Shown here: in pieces, positions 33,807 through 42,267 of the stretch
How positions within the stretch are numbered: the stretch's first letter is position 1
Layout of the letters: each line of letters begins with the position of its first letter
Notes under the pieces: generated by a model
What the model saw: only the letters and a program-made list of their open reading frames with translations
Told to the model about the DNA's origin: nothing
The model's database searches: none
Assembly: GCA_018969975.1 (NCBI GenBank)
Contig: JAGWXI010000008.1
Location: 1 to 52,264 of the forward strand
DNA length: 52,264 nucleotides
DNA from: Burkholderiales bacterium
GTDB taxonomy: Bacteria; Pseudomonadota; Gammaproteobacteria; Burkholderiales; Burkholderiaceae_C
Direction of reading: 5' to 3'
Translations under genes and position numbers: made by a program

Positions 33807-35284
33807 GAGGAGCAACTTATTTCAATTTGAGAGGCCCAGTCAGGCGCAATTCCTGCCCAAGCCTCAAAATCTGGGTGTTCGTTAAAAGGCGTGGCTAACA
33901 CAGCTAAAAGCGAATGAACCATACTGTAATCGCCTTCTTTTGCGCGTCGAATTGCCATTTCACCTAAGTGGTTACGTAATATATATTTAGGATTTACCCG
34001 CAACATATTCAGGCTAACCACAGATGTATCGCTGGGTACCAAACGGCGCTTATATCTCTCAAGCCATTGGTTGAAATCCTCTCTGTGTATGAACAGATCC
34101 TGTACGGCATCAAATACATTACCTTCGTTGGAGGAGATTTCGCCAACTGCATTACTTAAACGGCGCCAAAACAAGGTGTAATCAACGCGGTCTTTATCCA
34201 TTAGGGTCAAAAGATCTTGTATCAACAAGTTGTCAGTTTCGAGTTCGTCGCTGATTCCAAGTTTTTCACGCATACGCGCGTAAAAATAATTTGGATAAAG
34301 GGACTTATAGGTTTCTAGAGCATCTAATGCTAGTTGCTGATCTTGAATAATTGGCATTAAAGCTTGCGCTAAACAAAACAAATTCCAATAAGCAATTTGG
34401 GGTTGTTTGGCATATGCGTAGCGCCCCTGATTATCAGAATGGTTACAAATATGGTTGGCGTAAAAATTATCTAAGAACTGAAACGGTCCGTAATCCAGCG
34501 TCAAGCCCAAGATACTCATGTTGTCAGTATTCATGACGCCGTGGCAAAACCCAACTGCTTGCCATTGCGCCATAAGTGCAGCAGTTCTTTGGGTGGTTTC
34601 TTTAAGCAAAGCGCAAGCCAGATGCTGTTCGTCACCTTTGGTTTCTAATAATGCCGGCATGTGCGCTTGGACAACGTGATGCACTAGGACGTTAACTGCA
34701 TCTAACTGTCCCATGGACGCAAAGTGTTCAAAATGACCAAATCGAATAAAGCTTGGACTCACGCGAGCAACAACCGCAGCAGTTTCTGCCTCTTCGCGAT
34801 AAACCTTTGCTGGTGATCCCACCACGCATAAAGCTCGCGTAGTGGGGATACCCAATCCAAACATGGCTTCGCTACATAGAAATTCACGAATACTCGAACG
34901 TAAAACGGCTCGCCCATCGCCTCTGCGTGAGAAAGGTGTCGGGCCAGCACCTTTGAGTTGAATGTCTTGAATACCAAGCGGTGAATTTATTTCTCCAAGA
35001 CTTATCGCCCTTCCATCACCCAATTGACCAGCCCACACACCAAATTGATGCCCGCTGTAAACACTTGCTCTAGGCTTTGATTGCGCAAGCAAAGTGTTTC
35101 CCGCCATGGCACTGAGAAATGCGTCTTGCGAAAAAATATCAGGTGAAATACCTAGCGCATTACAAAGTGAATTGTTTGTAGCCACCCAATAGGGATCAGG
35201 TAGAGGCGTTGGTGGGCAAATCGTAGAAAAAGGCTCATCAAATTTGCTAAAGCAGGGATACCAATTAAGCTTGTGCGTTGTCAT
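33803..35284 (-). CDS. selO: Protein adenylyltransferase SelO (YdiU)
   Basis: SelO is a pseudokinase that transfers AMP from ATP to Ser, Thr or Tyr of target proteins and is linked to redox homeostasis. The 493 residues (start [19 protein letters not shown]) show the family blocks [53 protein letters not shown] and [12 protein letters not shown]. The C-terminus ends in the conserved SCSS. In eukaryotic members selenocysteine occupies this cysteine position, and here it is an ordinary cysteine codon. A start 29 codons further upstream is open but lacks family similarity. It is the first gene of a five-gene minus-strand operon and diverges from the acyl-CoA ligase. Confidence 0.95.
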   Translation of the reverse strand: MTTHKLNWYPCFSKFDEPFSTICPPTPLPDPYWVATNNSLCNALGISPDIFSQDAFLSAMAGNTLLAQSKPRASVYSGHQFGVWAGQLGDGRAISLGEINSPLGIQDIQLKGAGPTPFSRRGDGRAVLRSSIREFLCSEAMFGLGIPTTRALCVVGSPAKVYREEAETAAVVARVSPSFIRFGHFEHFASMGQLDAVNVLVHHVVQAHMPALLETKGDEQHLACALLKETTQRTAALMAQWQAVGFCHGVMNTDNMSILGLTLDYGPFQFLDNFYANHICNHSDNQGRYAYAKQPQIAYWNLFCLAQALMPIIQDQQLALDALETYKSLYPNYFYARMREKLGISDELETDNLLIQDLLTLMDKDRVDYTLFWRRLSNAVGEISSNEGNVFDAVQDLFIHREDFNQWLERYKRRLVPSDTSVVSLNMLRVNPKYILRNHLGEMAIRRAKEGDYSMVHSLLAVLATPFNEHPDFEAWAGIAPDWASQIEISCSS

Positions 35285-35354
35285 TTTGGGAATTGTCACT
35301 TGTGTGGGGAAATCCTTAAGATTTTTTTGACTAAAACTGGTAAAACTAACGAAG

Positions 35355-35373
35355 TATTGGCACAATGCCAATA
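35355..35373. promoter_or_regulatory. Inverted repeat upstream of acyl-CoA ligase (site 1)
   Basis: Two perfect 8-base arms (TATTGGCA and TGCCAATA) are separated by CAA in the divergent region between selO and the acyl-CoA ligase. The size and symmetry suit a dimeric repressor. It lies 5 bases before a second palindrome (35379-35390), and the parts TTGGCAC and GTGCCAA of the two also form a longer-range inverted repeat. A binding protein cannot be named. Confidence 0.5.
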
Positions 35374-35378
35374 AAAAA

Positions 35379-35390
35379 GCACGATCGTGC
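35379..35390. promoter_or_regulatory. Perfect 12-base palindrome GCACGATCGTGC (candidate TetR-type operator)
   Basis: This perfect palindrome stands 22 bases before the ligase GTG start. It matches the pattern G-M-ACGAYCGT-K-C shared with the inverted repeat before the fadB-like gene (GAACGACCGTTC). TetR-family repressors of acyl-CoA metabolism typically bind palindromes of this size. The position, between promoter space and the ribosome-binding site, suits repression. The regulator gene is not in this window. Confidence 0.5.
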
Positions 35391-35412
35391 CAAAATTTCA
35401 GAAGGAGACATT

Positions 35413-37056
35413 GTGCTTGGTTTAATGCAACAGCAATCTTTACTCATTTCTCATCTGATTGAGTTTGCACACCGACATCACGGCGACGGAGAAGTGGTCT
35501 CTCGTAGGGTGGAGGGAGATATTCACCGTTACACCTGGTCAGATGTCTCACACCGCGCCAAGCAAGTAGCTAATGCGCTAGACGATTCACATGTTGCCTT
35601 TGGTGCGCGCGTTGCAACATTAGCGTGGAATGGTTATCGGCATCTGGAATTGTATTTTGGTGTCAGCGGCAGCGGCCGCGTATTACACACCATTAACCCG
35701 CGCCTGCATCCAGAACAAATCGCTTGGATTACCAACCACGCTGAAGACCAAGTGCTATGTTTTGACATGACTTTTCTGCCAATCATCGAGGCCATTCACA
35801 GCAAATGCAAATCGATCATCCAATGGGTGGCAATGTGTGATGCTGATAAATTGCCAAGTGGTACGAACATACCTAATTTAGTAAGTTATGAAGCATGGAT
35901 AGGAAAAAAATCTGCCAGCTACCAATGGCCCAATTTTGATGAAAATACCGCCTCTAGCATGTGTTACTCGAGTGGCACCACTGGTAACCCCAAAGCTGCT
36001 CTCTACAGCCACCGTTCAACCCTTTTGCACGCCTACGCTGCGGCCTTGCCTGACGTCATGGGGATTTCAGCGCGGGATGCCATATTGCCCGTAGTACCCA
36101 TGTTTCACGTAAACGCCTGGGGAATCCCCTACAGCGCAGCATTGACTGGTGCAAAGTTAGTTTTTCCAGGTGCTGGCATGGATGGTAAATCTATCTATGA
36201 ACTTATTGAAAGTGAAAGGGTGACCTATGCTGCAGGTGTTCCAACAGTGTGGCAAATGCTCCTTACGCATATGAAAGCAGCTGGGCTCAAATTTTCCACA
36301 TTGAACCGAACTGTTATTGGCGGATCAGCTTGCCCCCCAGCCATGATTCAAACATTCCGAGAAGACTATGGCGTTGAGGTTCTGCATGCATGGGGCATGA
36401 CGGAGATGAGTCCTTTGGGAACGCTCTGTACTCTCAAAAATAAACACTTGAAATTATCTGAATCAGATCAAATGAAAATTCGCCTTAAACAAGGTCGGGC
36501 TATTTTTGGTGTGGATATGAAGATCGTGGACGATGCAGGCATCGATCTCCCTCATGATGGCAAGTCTTTTGGAGATTTATGGGTAAAGGGGCCTTGGGTT
36601 GTAGCAGACTATTTCAAAAGCGAAGGAGGGCCGCCTTTGCTCAAAGACTCGGATGGCGTTTCATGGTTTCCAACAGGTGATGTTGCAACCATTGATAACG
36701 ATGGCTACATGCAAATTACCGACCGAAGTAAAGATGTAATTAAGTCTGGTGGCGAGTGGATAAGTTCCATCGATATCGAAAATATCGCTGTCGCTCACCC
36801 CAGCATTTTGATGGCTGCTTGTATAGGCGTTCAACATCCCAAATGGGATGAACGTCCTATTGTCGTAGTAGTAAAGAAACCTGAAACGCAACTAACTCGT
36901 GAAGAGTTGCTAGCTTTTTATGCAGGTAAAACTGCCAAATGGCAAATACCCGACGATGTGGTGTTTGTCGACAGTATCCCCATTGGCGCAACTGGAAAGA
37001 TGCTAAAAACCAAATTACGTGAACAATTAAAAGACTACGTCTTGCCAAATTTATAA
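35413..37056 (+). CDS. AMP-forming acyl-CoA synthetase (fatty-acid or methylthiopropionate CoA ligase type)
   Basis: This 547-residue member of the ANL adenylating superfamily activates a carboxylic acid to its CoA thioester via an acyl-AMP. The GTG start is set by AGGAG 5 bases upstream and by the family-like beginning MLGLMQQQSLLISHLIEFA; an ATG at 35365 would include the operator palindrome. Motifs are the P-loop YSSGTTGNPKAALYSH, the A5 region WGMTEMSPLG, and the hinge DRSKDVIKSGGEWISS with the C-terminal catalytic lysine in PIGATGKMLK. It resembles the medium/long-chain ligase group that includes 3-methylthiopropionyl-CoA ligase. The downstream transporter and beta-oxidation genes indicate it feeds that pathway. 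The chain length preferred is not known. Confidence 0.9.
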   Translation: MLGLMQQQSLLISHLIEFAHRHHGDGEVVSRRVEGDIHRYTWSDVSHRAKQVANALDDSHVAFGARVATLAWNGYRHLELYFGVSGSGRVLHTINPRLHPEQIAWITNHAEDQVLCFDMTFLPIIEAIHSKCKSIIQWVAMCDADKLPSGTNIPNLVSYEAWIGKKSASYQWPNFDENTASSMCYSSGTTGNPKAALYSHRSTLLHAYAAALPDVMGISARDAILPVVPMFHVNAWGIPYSAALTGAKLVFPGAGMDGKSIYELIESERVTYAAGVPTVWQMLLTHMKAAGLKFSTLNRTVIGGSACPPAMIQTFREDYGVEVLHAWGMTEMSPLGTLCTLKNKHLKLSESDQMKIRLKQGRAIFGVDMKIVDDAGIDLPHDGKSFGDLWVKGPWVVADYFKSEGGPPLLKDSDGVSWFPTGDVATIDNDGYMQITDRSKDVIKSGGEWISSIDIENIAVAHPSILMAACIGVQHPKWDERPIVVVVKKPETQLTREELLAFYAGKTAKWQIPDDVVFVDSIPIGATGKMLKTKLREQLKDYVLPNL

Positions 37057-37136
37057 ATTTCTACTCGCATTCCCTAAAAATCTAAACCTTCCCAACCTGT
37101 AAGCTCTCACTATTCCCAAACCCTAAGGAGACAACT

Positions 37137-38369
37137 ATGAAATTTGTACCAAAACTGATAGCTGCTGCGTCTTTGGCAACGCTTGGTTCACTTGCTTTTG
37201 CGCAAGCTGGCGAGACTGTCAAGATTGCTTGGATTGACCCTCTTTCTGGGTTGATGGCACCAGTAGGCTCTAACCAATTAAAAACATTCCAATTTTTCGC
37301 CGAAAAATTTAATGCCAATAATCCTGCAAAAGTTAAATTTGAAATTGTTAGCTTCGACAACAAACTAAGCCCTGCCGAGAGTTTGAATGCGATGCAAGCA
37401 GCGATAGACCAGGGAATTCGGTATATCTCGCAAGGTAATGGTTCTTCTGTGGCAGGAGCCATCATCGACGCAGTTAACAAACACAACGAAAGAAATCCAG
37501 GCAAGGAAGTTGTTTACTTGAACATTTCGGCAGTAGATCCTGATTTCACCAACAGCAAATGCAGTTTTTGGCACTTCCGCTATGACGCAGATACCTCTAT
37601 GAAAATTGAGGCGATGACGACCTTCATGAAAGATAAAACAGACATCAAAAAGGTATATCTGTTTAACCAGAATTATTCTCATGGCCACCAAGTCGCGAAA
37701 TACGCTAAAGAAAACTTAGCGCGCAAACGCCCAGATATTCAAATTGTGGGGGAAGACCTTCATCCTTTGGCGCAGGTCAGAGATTTTTCTCCCTACATTG
37801 CAAAAATCAAAGCCTCTGGTGCAGACACTGTTATCACAGGTAATTGGGGGTCAGACCTGGCGTTGCTAGTTAAAGCTGCAAACGAAGGTGGCTACAACGG
37901 AAAGTTCTACACCTATTACACCGGTGTGTCAGGTACTCCAACCGCACTGGGAAAAAATGGTGAAGGTAAAGTTTTTCAAATCGGTTATGGACACTACAAC
38001 GTTGGTGGCCAGTACCAAAAGTGGATGGAAGAATTCAACGCTAAATACAAAGATGACATCTACACATTTTCAATGGCAAATATCTTGAACTCTCTCAGCC
38101 AAGCAATGGTTAAAGCAAAATCTACAGATCCCGTAAAAGTTGCATTTGCCCTTGAGGGATTGAAATTTCAAAGCTTTGCGGGTGAGAATGAAGTTCGTAA
38201 ATCTGACCACCAAATGCAACAAACTATGTTTATGACAGTTTGGCAAAAAGCGGATAAAAAATATCCGTACTCGGCTGAAAATACAGGCATGACCCTCGTT
38301 CCCATTCAAAAATATGAACCTTATGTCGCCAGTACGCCCACGAGTTGTCAAATGAAGCGTCCTGGTTAA
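37137..38369 (+). CDS. Periplasmic substrate-binding protein of a Liv-type ABC importer
   Basis: This 410-residue protein captures the ligand for the ABC importer encoded downstream. A strong AAGGAG ribosome-binding site lies 6 bases before the ATG. The signal peptide is cleaved after AFA, near residue 22. The mature part belongs to the periplasmic-binding fold type I family of leucine/isoleucine/valine-binding proteins, with VKIAWIDPLSGLMAPVG at the N-terminus and GADTVITGNWGSDLALLVKA in the second lobe. The surroundings suggest the ligand is a carboxylic acid connected with the ligase and beta-oxidation genes rather than an amino acid. An attenuating hairpin follows the gene, which fits higher expression of the binding protein than of the permeases. 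Confidence 0.9.
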   Translation: MKFVPKLIAAASLATLGSLAFAQAGETVKIAWIDPLSGLMAPVGSNQLKTFQFFAEKFNANNPAKVKFEIVSFDNKLSPAESLNAMQAAIDQGIRYISQGNGSSVAGAIIDAVNKHNERNPGKEVVYLNISAVDPDFTNSKCSFWHFRYDADTSMKIEAMTTFMKDKTDIKKVYLFNQNYSHGHQVAKYAKENLARKRPDIQIVGEDLHPLAQVRDFSPYIAKIKASGADTVITGNWGSDLALLVKAANEGGYNGKFYTYYTGVSGTPTALGKNGEGKVFQIGYGHYNVGGQYQKWMEEFNAKYKDDIYTFSMANILNSLSQAMVKAKSTDPVKVAFALEGLKFQSFAGENEVRKSDHQMQQTMFMTVWQKADKKYPYSAENTGMTLVPIQKYEPYVASTPTSCQMKRPG

Positions 38370-38392
38370 ATCCAGCCCTGCTAATTTCACCC

Positions 38393-38423
38393 AAAGAGTG
38401 CGTTACGAACGCACTCTTTTTTT
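38393..38423 (+). terminator. Intrinsic terminator/attenuator between binding protein and permease
   Basis: A perfect 12-base stem AAAGAGTGCGTT/AACGCACTCTTT with loop ACG is followed by a run of seven T. It stands 23 bases after the binding-protein stop and 19 bases before the livH start. As an intrinsic terminator with partial read-through it would lower permease mRNA relative to the binding protein. Confidence 0.88.
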
Positions 38424-38442
38424 AGGACGCAAAAAAGAAGCC

Positions 38443-39477
38443 ATGGAATTTTTAGTTATATCCACTCTCAATGGACTGAGCTATGGCTTGTTGTTGTTTA
38501 TGCTCAGCTCTGGTCTCACGTTGATCTTCAGCATGATGGGGGTTCTTAATTTTGCGCACGCTAGTTTTTACATGCTGGGTGCTTATATAGGGTTTACGCT
38601 CAATAGCGTTTTAGGGTTTTGGCTTTCGCTTTTGGTGGCCCCGATAGCGGCAGGCGCTATAGGCGCTGTCTTTGAAAAAACTTGTCTGCGACGGGTGCAT
38701 AAATTTGGCCATGTCCCAGAACTCCTAGTAACCTTTGGTCTGTCCTATGTAGTTCTTGAAATGGTTCAATTGGTTTGGGGTCGTAATGCCGTTGAATTTC
38801 AACCACCGATTGAACTACAAGGACCTGCTTTTACGCTGATACAGCACTCCATCGATGGCCTATCTCTGGTTTTAGGGGGAGTTAGCGCAGAGGCCTGCCA
38901 ATCGATAGACACAGCAGTTCAAATTGTTTGTTCACCTTTCCCAGCCACGCGTGCATTCATGATGGCTATAGCGATCGGCATGATGCTAGGGCTGTGGCTT
39001 CTCCTAACTAAAACACGCGTTGGCTTGGTTATTCAAGCAGCGCTTACCCACCCTGAGATGGTCGAAGCACTAGGTCATAACGTGCCACGTGTATTTATGT
39101 CTGTTTTTGGTGTGGGCACTGCGCTCGCTGGACTAGCAGGTGTTATTGGGGGTAGTACTTTTGTGACCGAGCCCGCCATGGCAGCCACGGTGGGTTCTGT
39201 CATTTTTGTCGTGGTAGTGGTTGGTGGTATGGGTTCTTTGGCTGGGGCTTTTTTGGCTTCTTTAATTATTGGAATAGTTCAAACATTTGCGGTAGCCCTA
39301 GATTACTCGGCTCTTAGCATGTTGCAAAGTTTAGGCATGACACTGAGCAATACGTCAAAAGAAAATGCGTTATTGAATCTCACCATTTCGCAAATTGCGC
39401 CAATACTTCCCTATTTGTTGCTTGTGTTGGTGCTCATTTTTAGGCCTAGAGGATTGCTCGGAAAGCGAGAAACCTAG
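38443..39477 (+). CDS. Liv-type ABC importer permease, LivH family
   Basis: This 344-residue inner-membrane permease is one half of the translocation channel. The start MEFLVISTLNGLSYGLLLFM is the family N-terminus; a GTG upstream lies inside the terminator hairpin and is rejected. About eight or nine hydrophobic segments are present, with the family segments SGLTLIFSMMGVLNFAHA and VVGGMGSLAGAFLASLIIG, the latter in the region that couples to the ATPase. The livM-like gene starts 5 bases after the stop, so the two are coupled. Compared with E. coli LivH (308 residues), it carries additional residues in a loop around AFTLIQHSIDG to VCSPFPATRAF. Confidence 0.92.
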   Translation: MEFLVISTLNGLSYGLLLFMLSSGLTLIFSMMGVLNFAHASFYMLGAYIGFTLNSVLGFWLSLLVAPIAAGAIGAVFEKTCLRRVHKFGHVPELLVTFGLSYVVLEMVQLVWGRNAVEFQPPIELQGPAFTLIQHSIDGLSLVLGGVSAEACQSIDTAVQIVCSPFPATRAFMMAIAIGMMLGLWLLLTKTRVGLVIQAALTHPEMVEALGHNVPRVFMSVFGVGTALAGLAGVIGGSTFVTEPAMAATVGSVIFVVVVVGGMGSLAGAFLASLIIGIVQTFAVALDYSALSMLQSLGMTLSNTSKENALLNLTISQIAPILPYLLLVLVLIFRPRGLLGKRET

Positions 39478-39482
39478 TAGCC

Positions 39483-40781
39483 ATGAAAAGTTCTATTTCC
39501 TTTTATGAATTCAAGCCCATCAACGTTGCCCGTTGGGTCATTTGGGGATTATTTGCAATCATCTTATTGATTGCCCCCAAAGTTTTTTCAAGCAATCTCT
39601 CCGTATCGATGTTGACCCAAATCGGGGGAGTCATGATTGTTTGTCTTTCTTACAACATGCTTTTGGGTCAAGGGGGCATGCTGAGTTTTGGTCACGCTGT
39701 TTACACCGGCCTTGGTGCCTACATCGCCATTCATACCCTCAATGCAGCAGCAAGCGGTTTAGTTCCAATTCCCGTAGCTTTAATTCCCTTAGTAGGAGGG
39801 ATTGGGGGTATGTTTTTTGCCGTTTTGTTTGGCTATGTGACAACGCGTAAATCAGGAACAACTTTCGCAATGATCACCCTCGGCGTGTCGGAATTGGTAT
39901 TTGCCATGTCTTTAATGTTCTCCGGATTTTTTGGTGGAGAAGCCGGTGTGTCAGGTAATCGCGTATTTGGAAAACCCTTTTTGGGAATCTCTTTTGGCCC
40001 CCCTCTTCAGGTTTACTACCTCACAGCCATTTACACATTTATTTGTGTTGGACTGATGTACGCTTTCACGCGGACACCGCTGGGAAGAATACTTAATGCG
40101 GTGCGCGACAATCCTGAAAGGGTTGAATTCATTGGCTATAACACCCAACATGTTCGTTACATATCTTTCATCATTTCTGGTTTTTTTGCAGGAATTGCAG
40201 GTGGCATTGGAGCTCTGAACTTTGAAATTGTCACCGCCGAAGTAGTGGGCGCTGCCCGCTCTGGGGCGTATTTACTCTTTACCTTTTTAGGCGGTGCCAC
40301 ATTCTTTTTTGGCCCCATTATTGGTGCTATTTTGTTGGTATTGGCATTTGTGTTGTTATCTGAATTTACGAAAGCTTGGTTGTTGTATTTGGGATTGGTA
40401 TTCTTATTCATGGTAATTTATGCCCCAGGTGGTATCTCTAGCCTGATCATGATGAATTTGCGATTAGCTGCTTTTGGACGTCTACGCCATATTTGGGTTG
40501 CTTATATTGGCTTAGCCGTTACGGCCCTGATTGGTTTAGCCGGTGTTGCTGCCATCATTGAAATGGTCTATCACCTGCAACTCAATGCTGCTATGGGTGC
40601 GGAGTTACGCTTTGCAGGCGTCTTGCTCCATACAGATTCAAGTCACAGTTGGTGGGGATGTTTATTCATGGTCATCACAGGATTTGGGCTCTTTGAATTA
40701 GCTAGGCGTCAATACATAAAAGACTGGGATGATTCACAAGAATATATAGAGAAAGAAATAAAGCGCAGGGAGGACTTGTGA
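39483..40781 (+). CDS. Liv-type ABC importer permease, LivM family, with C-terminal extension
   Basis: This is the second permease of the importer. The 432 residues begin with the LivM-like domain (MLLGQGGMLSFGHAVYTGLG, GYVTTRKSGTTFAMITLGVS, VRDNPERVEFIGYNTQHVRY, and GGATFFFGPIIGAILLVLA). The usual LivM ending is around YAPGGISSLI near residue 320. It is followed here by about 110 extra residues with two hydrophobic segments (AYIGLAVTALIGLAGVAAII and WWGCLFMVITGFGLFELA) and a charged tail. The stop overlaps the livG-like start region. The purpose of the extension is unknown. Confidence 0.9.
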   Translation: MKSSISFYEFKPINVARWVIWGLFAIILLIAPKVFSSNLSVSMLTQIGGVMIVCLSYNMLLGQGGMLSFGHAVYTGLGAYIAIHTLNAAASGLVPIPVALIPLVGGIGGMFFAVLFGYVTTRKSGTTFAMITLGVSELVFAMSLMFSGFFGGEAGVSGNRVFGKPFLGISFGPPLQVYYLTAIYTFICVGLMYAFTRTPLGRILNAVRDNPERVEFIGYNTQHVRYISFIISGFFAGIAGGIGALNFEIVTAEVVGAARSGAYLLFTFLGGATFFFGPIIGAILLVLAFVLLSEFTKAWLLYLGLVFLFMVIYAPGGISSLIMMNLRLAAFGRLRHIWVAYIGLAVTALIGLAGVAAIIEMVYHLQLNAAMGAELRFAGVLLHTDSSHSWWGCLFMVITGFGLFELARRQYIKDWDDSQEYIEKEIKRREDL

Positions 40782-41530
40782 TGGTTGCCCTCGAACTTAG
40801 GAATATTCATAAAAGTTTTGGAAAAACTGAAATCATCCGAGGTGTTGATTTAGCAGTACAAACAGGAGAAAGAGTTGCCATCATTGGTCCCAATGGTGCG
40901 GGTAAATCCACTCTCTTTAACCTCATCAGTGGAAGGTTTGCACCAACCAAGGGGGAAATCTGGCTGCGCAACCAACGCATAGATGGCAAACAACCCTATG
41001 AAATCAATCGTCTAGGTCTTTCCAGAAGTTTTCAAATCACGAATATTTTTCCCAAACTCAGTGTTTTTGAAAATTTGCGATGCGCAGTTCTCTGGAGCCT
41101 TGGATACAAATACACATTCCTACGCTTTTTAGCTGATTTAGAAGATGCCAACGAATTAGCAGAAATGTTCATGGAACGTATTCGCCTCGATAAAAAGCGT
41201 GACGTTTTGGCGATGAACCTTACCTATGCTGAACAACGCGCTCTTGAAATTGGCATCACTATTGCTGGCGGTGCCAGTGTTATTTTGTTAGACGAGCCTA
41301 CATCCGGCATGAGCAAGAGCGAGACCCTAAGGTTCATACAACTCATTCGCCAAGTCACCGAAGGCAAAACGCTGTTAACCGTTGAACATGACATGGGTGT
41401 TGTTTTTGGCTTAGCAGACAAAATCGCTGTGGTTGTATATGGAGAAGTGATTGCCTTTGACACGCCAGATGCGGTGCGCGCTAATCCTCAAGTCCAAGAG
41501 GCCTACCTTGGCAGCAGTCATGCACACTGA
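40781..41530 (+). CDS. Liv-type ABC importer ATPase, LivG family, with degraded signature motif
   Basis: This 249-residue ATPase powers the importer. I take the ATG at 40781, 7 bases after GGGAGG, rather than the GTG one codon earlier that overlaps the livM stop. Walker A is canonical (GPNGAGKSTLF), Walker B is VILLDEPTSG and the switch histidine is in TVEHDMG. The signature motif, normally LSYGQQ-like in LivG, reads LTYAEQ (residues 147-152), so its key glycine is Ala150. The C-terminus is typical (VQEAYLGSSHAH). A gap of 32 bases separates it from the LivF-like gene. The changed signature would sit against the LivF nucleotide site in the dimer. Confidence 0.9.
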   Translation: MVALELRNIHKSFGKTEIIRGVDLAVQTGERVAIIGPNGAGKSTLFNLISGRFAPTKGEIWLRNQRIDGKQPYEINRLGLSRSFQITNIFPKLSVFENLRCAVLWSLGYKYTFLRFLADLEDANELAEMFMERIRLDKKRDVLAMNLTYAEQRALEIGITIAGGASVILLDEPTSGMSKSETLRFIQLIRQVTEGKTLLTVEHDMGVVFGLADKIAVVVYGEVIAFDTPDAVRANPQVQEAYLGSSHAH

Positions 41531-41562
41531 TCTATGTTTCGCACCCATTACGCATAAGCTCC

Positions 41563-42258
41563 ATGCTCAAGATTGATAATCTCCACGCTTTTTATGGCAA
41601 AAGCCATGTGCTTCACGGTGTGTCCTTCAACATCGAAGAGGGCGAAATTGTTGCCTTGCTCGGTCGCAATGGCTCGGGACGTTCCACTACAGCGCGCTCC
41701 ATCATGGGATTGGTGGACTGCCAAGGCTCGATTGAATGGAACGGACAGGCTATTTTGCAAAAAGAAGCCTATCAAATTGCGCACCTAGGTATTGGTTATG
41801 TTCCAGAAAACCGTGACATATTCCCCAAATTAACCGTACACCAGAATCTTTTATTGGGACAAAAAAAGCAAAGTAAAACCAGCCGATGGAACTTTGCAGA
41901 TATGTATGCCATGTTTCCTCGCTTAAAAGAGCGTGAGCACACCGAGGCGGGAGTTTTGTCTGGTGGCGAACAGCAAATGCTCACACTTTGTCGCACCCTG
42001 ATGGGGGACCCTGACTTGATCATCATCGACGAACCCACAGAAGGCTTAGCGCCCAAAATCGTTACCTTGGTTGGCGAGTACTTGAAAACTCTGAAGCAAA
42101 AAGGTGTTTCGGTTCTGTTGATTGAACAAAAACTCACCATTGCTATGGACATTTCAGACCGAGTTTTAGTTATGGGTCATGGAAGTATTGTTTTTGCAGG
42201 TACCCCAGCCCAGCTCCGAGAAGACACTTACATCCGCCGAGAGTGGCTGGAAGTTTGA
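41563..42258 (+). CDS. Liv-type ABC importer ATPase, LivF family, with Arg in place of the Walker A lysine
   Basis: This 231-residue ATPase pairs with the LivG-like protein. It starts MLKIDNLHAFYGKSHVLHGV. Its Walker A reads GRNGSGRST, so the phosphate-binding lysine is replaced by Arg40 (codon CGT at 41680-41682). The rest looks functional: signature LSGGEQQ, Walker B LIIIDEPTEGLAP, and the usual LivF glutamine in the H-loop position (IEQKLT). The reading frame is intact and the length normal, so it is not a pseudogene. Combined with the degraded LivG signature, one of the two ATP sites appears non-canonical. The gene ends 9 bases before an operator-like palindrome. Confidence 0.9.
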   Translation: MLKIDNLHAFYGKSHVLHGVSFNIEEGEIVALLGRNGSGRSTTARSIMGLVDCQGSIEWNGQAILQKEAYQIAHLGIGYVPENRDIFPKLTVHQNLLLGQKKQSKTSRWNFADMYAMFPRLKEREHTEAGVLSGGEQQMLTLCRTLMGDPDLIIIDEPTEGLAPKIVTLVGEYLKTLKQKGVSVLLIEQKLTIAMDISDRVLVMGHGSIVFAGTPAQLREDTYIRREWLEV

Positions 42259-42267
42259 TCTAGAATA

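Noticed and set aside
35365-35412. Earlier ATG start for the acyl-CoA ligase
   Set aside because: It would translate the operator palindrome, lacks a ribosome-binding site, and family similarity begins at the GTG at 35413, which has AGGAG in front.
38398-38442. Earlier GTG start for the LivH-like permease
   Set aside because: The extension would be encoded by the terminator hairpin itself and adds non-family residues before MEFLVIST.
41671-41691. LivF as a pseudogene because of the altered Walker A
   Set aside because: The frame is full length, the remaining ATPase motifs are intact, and a complementary change is present in LivG.
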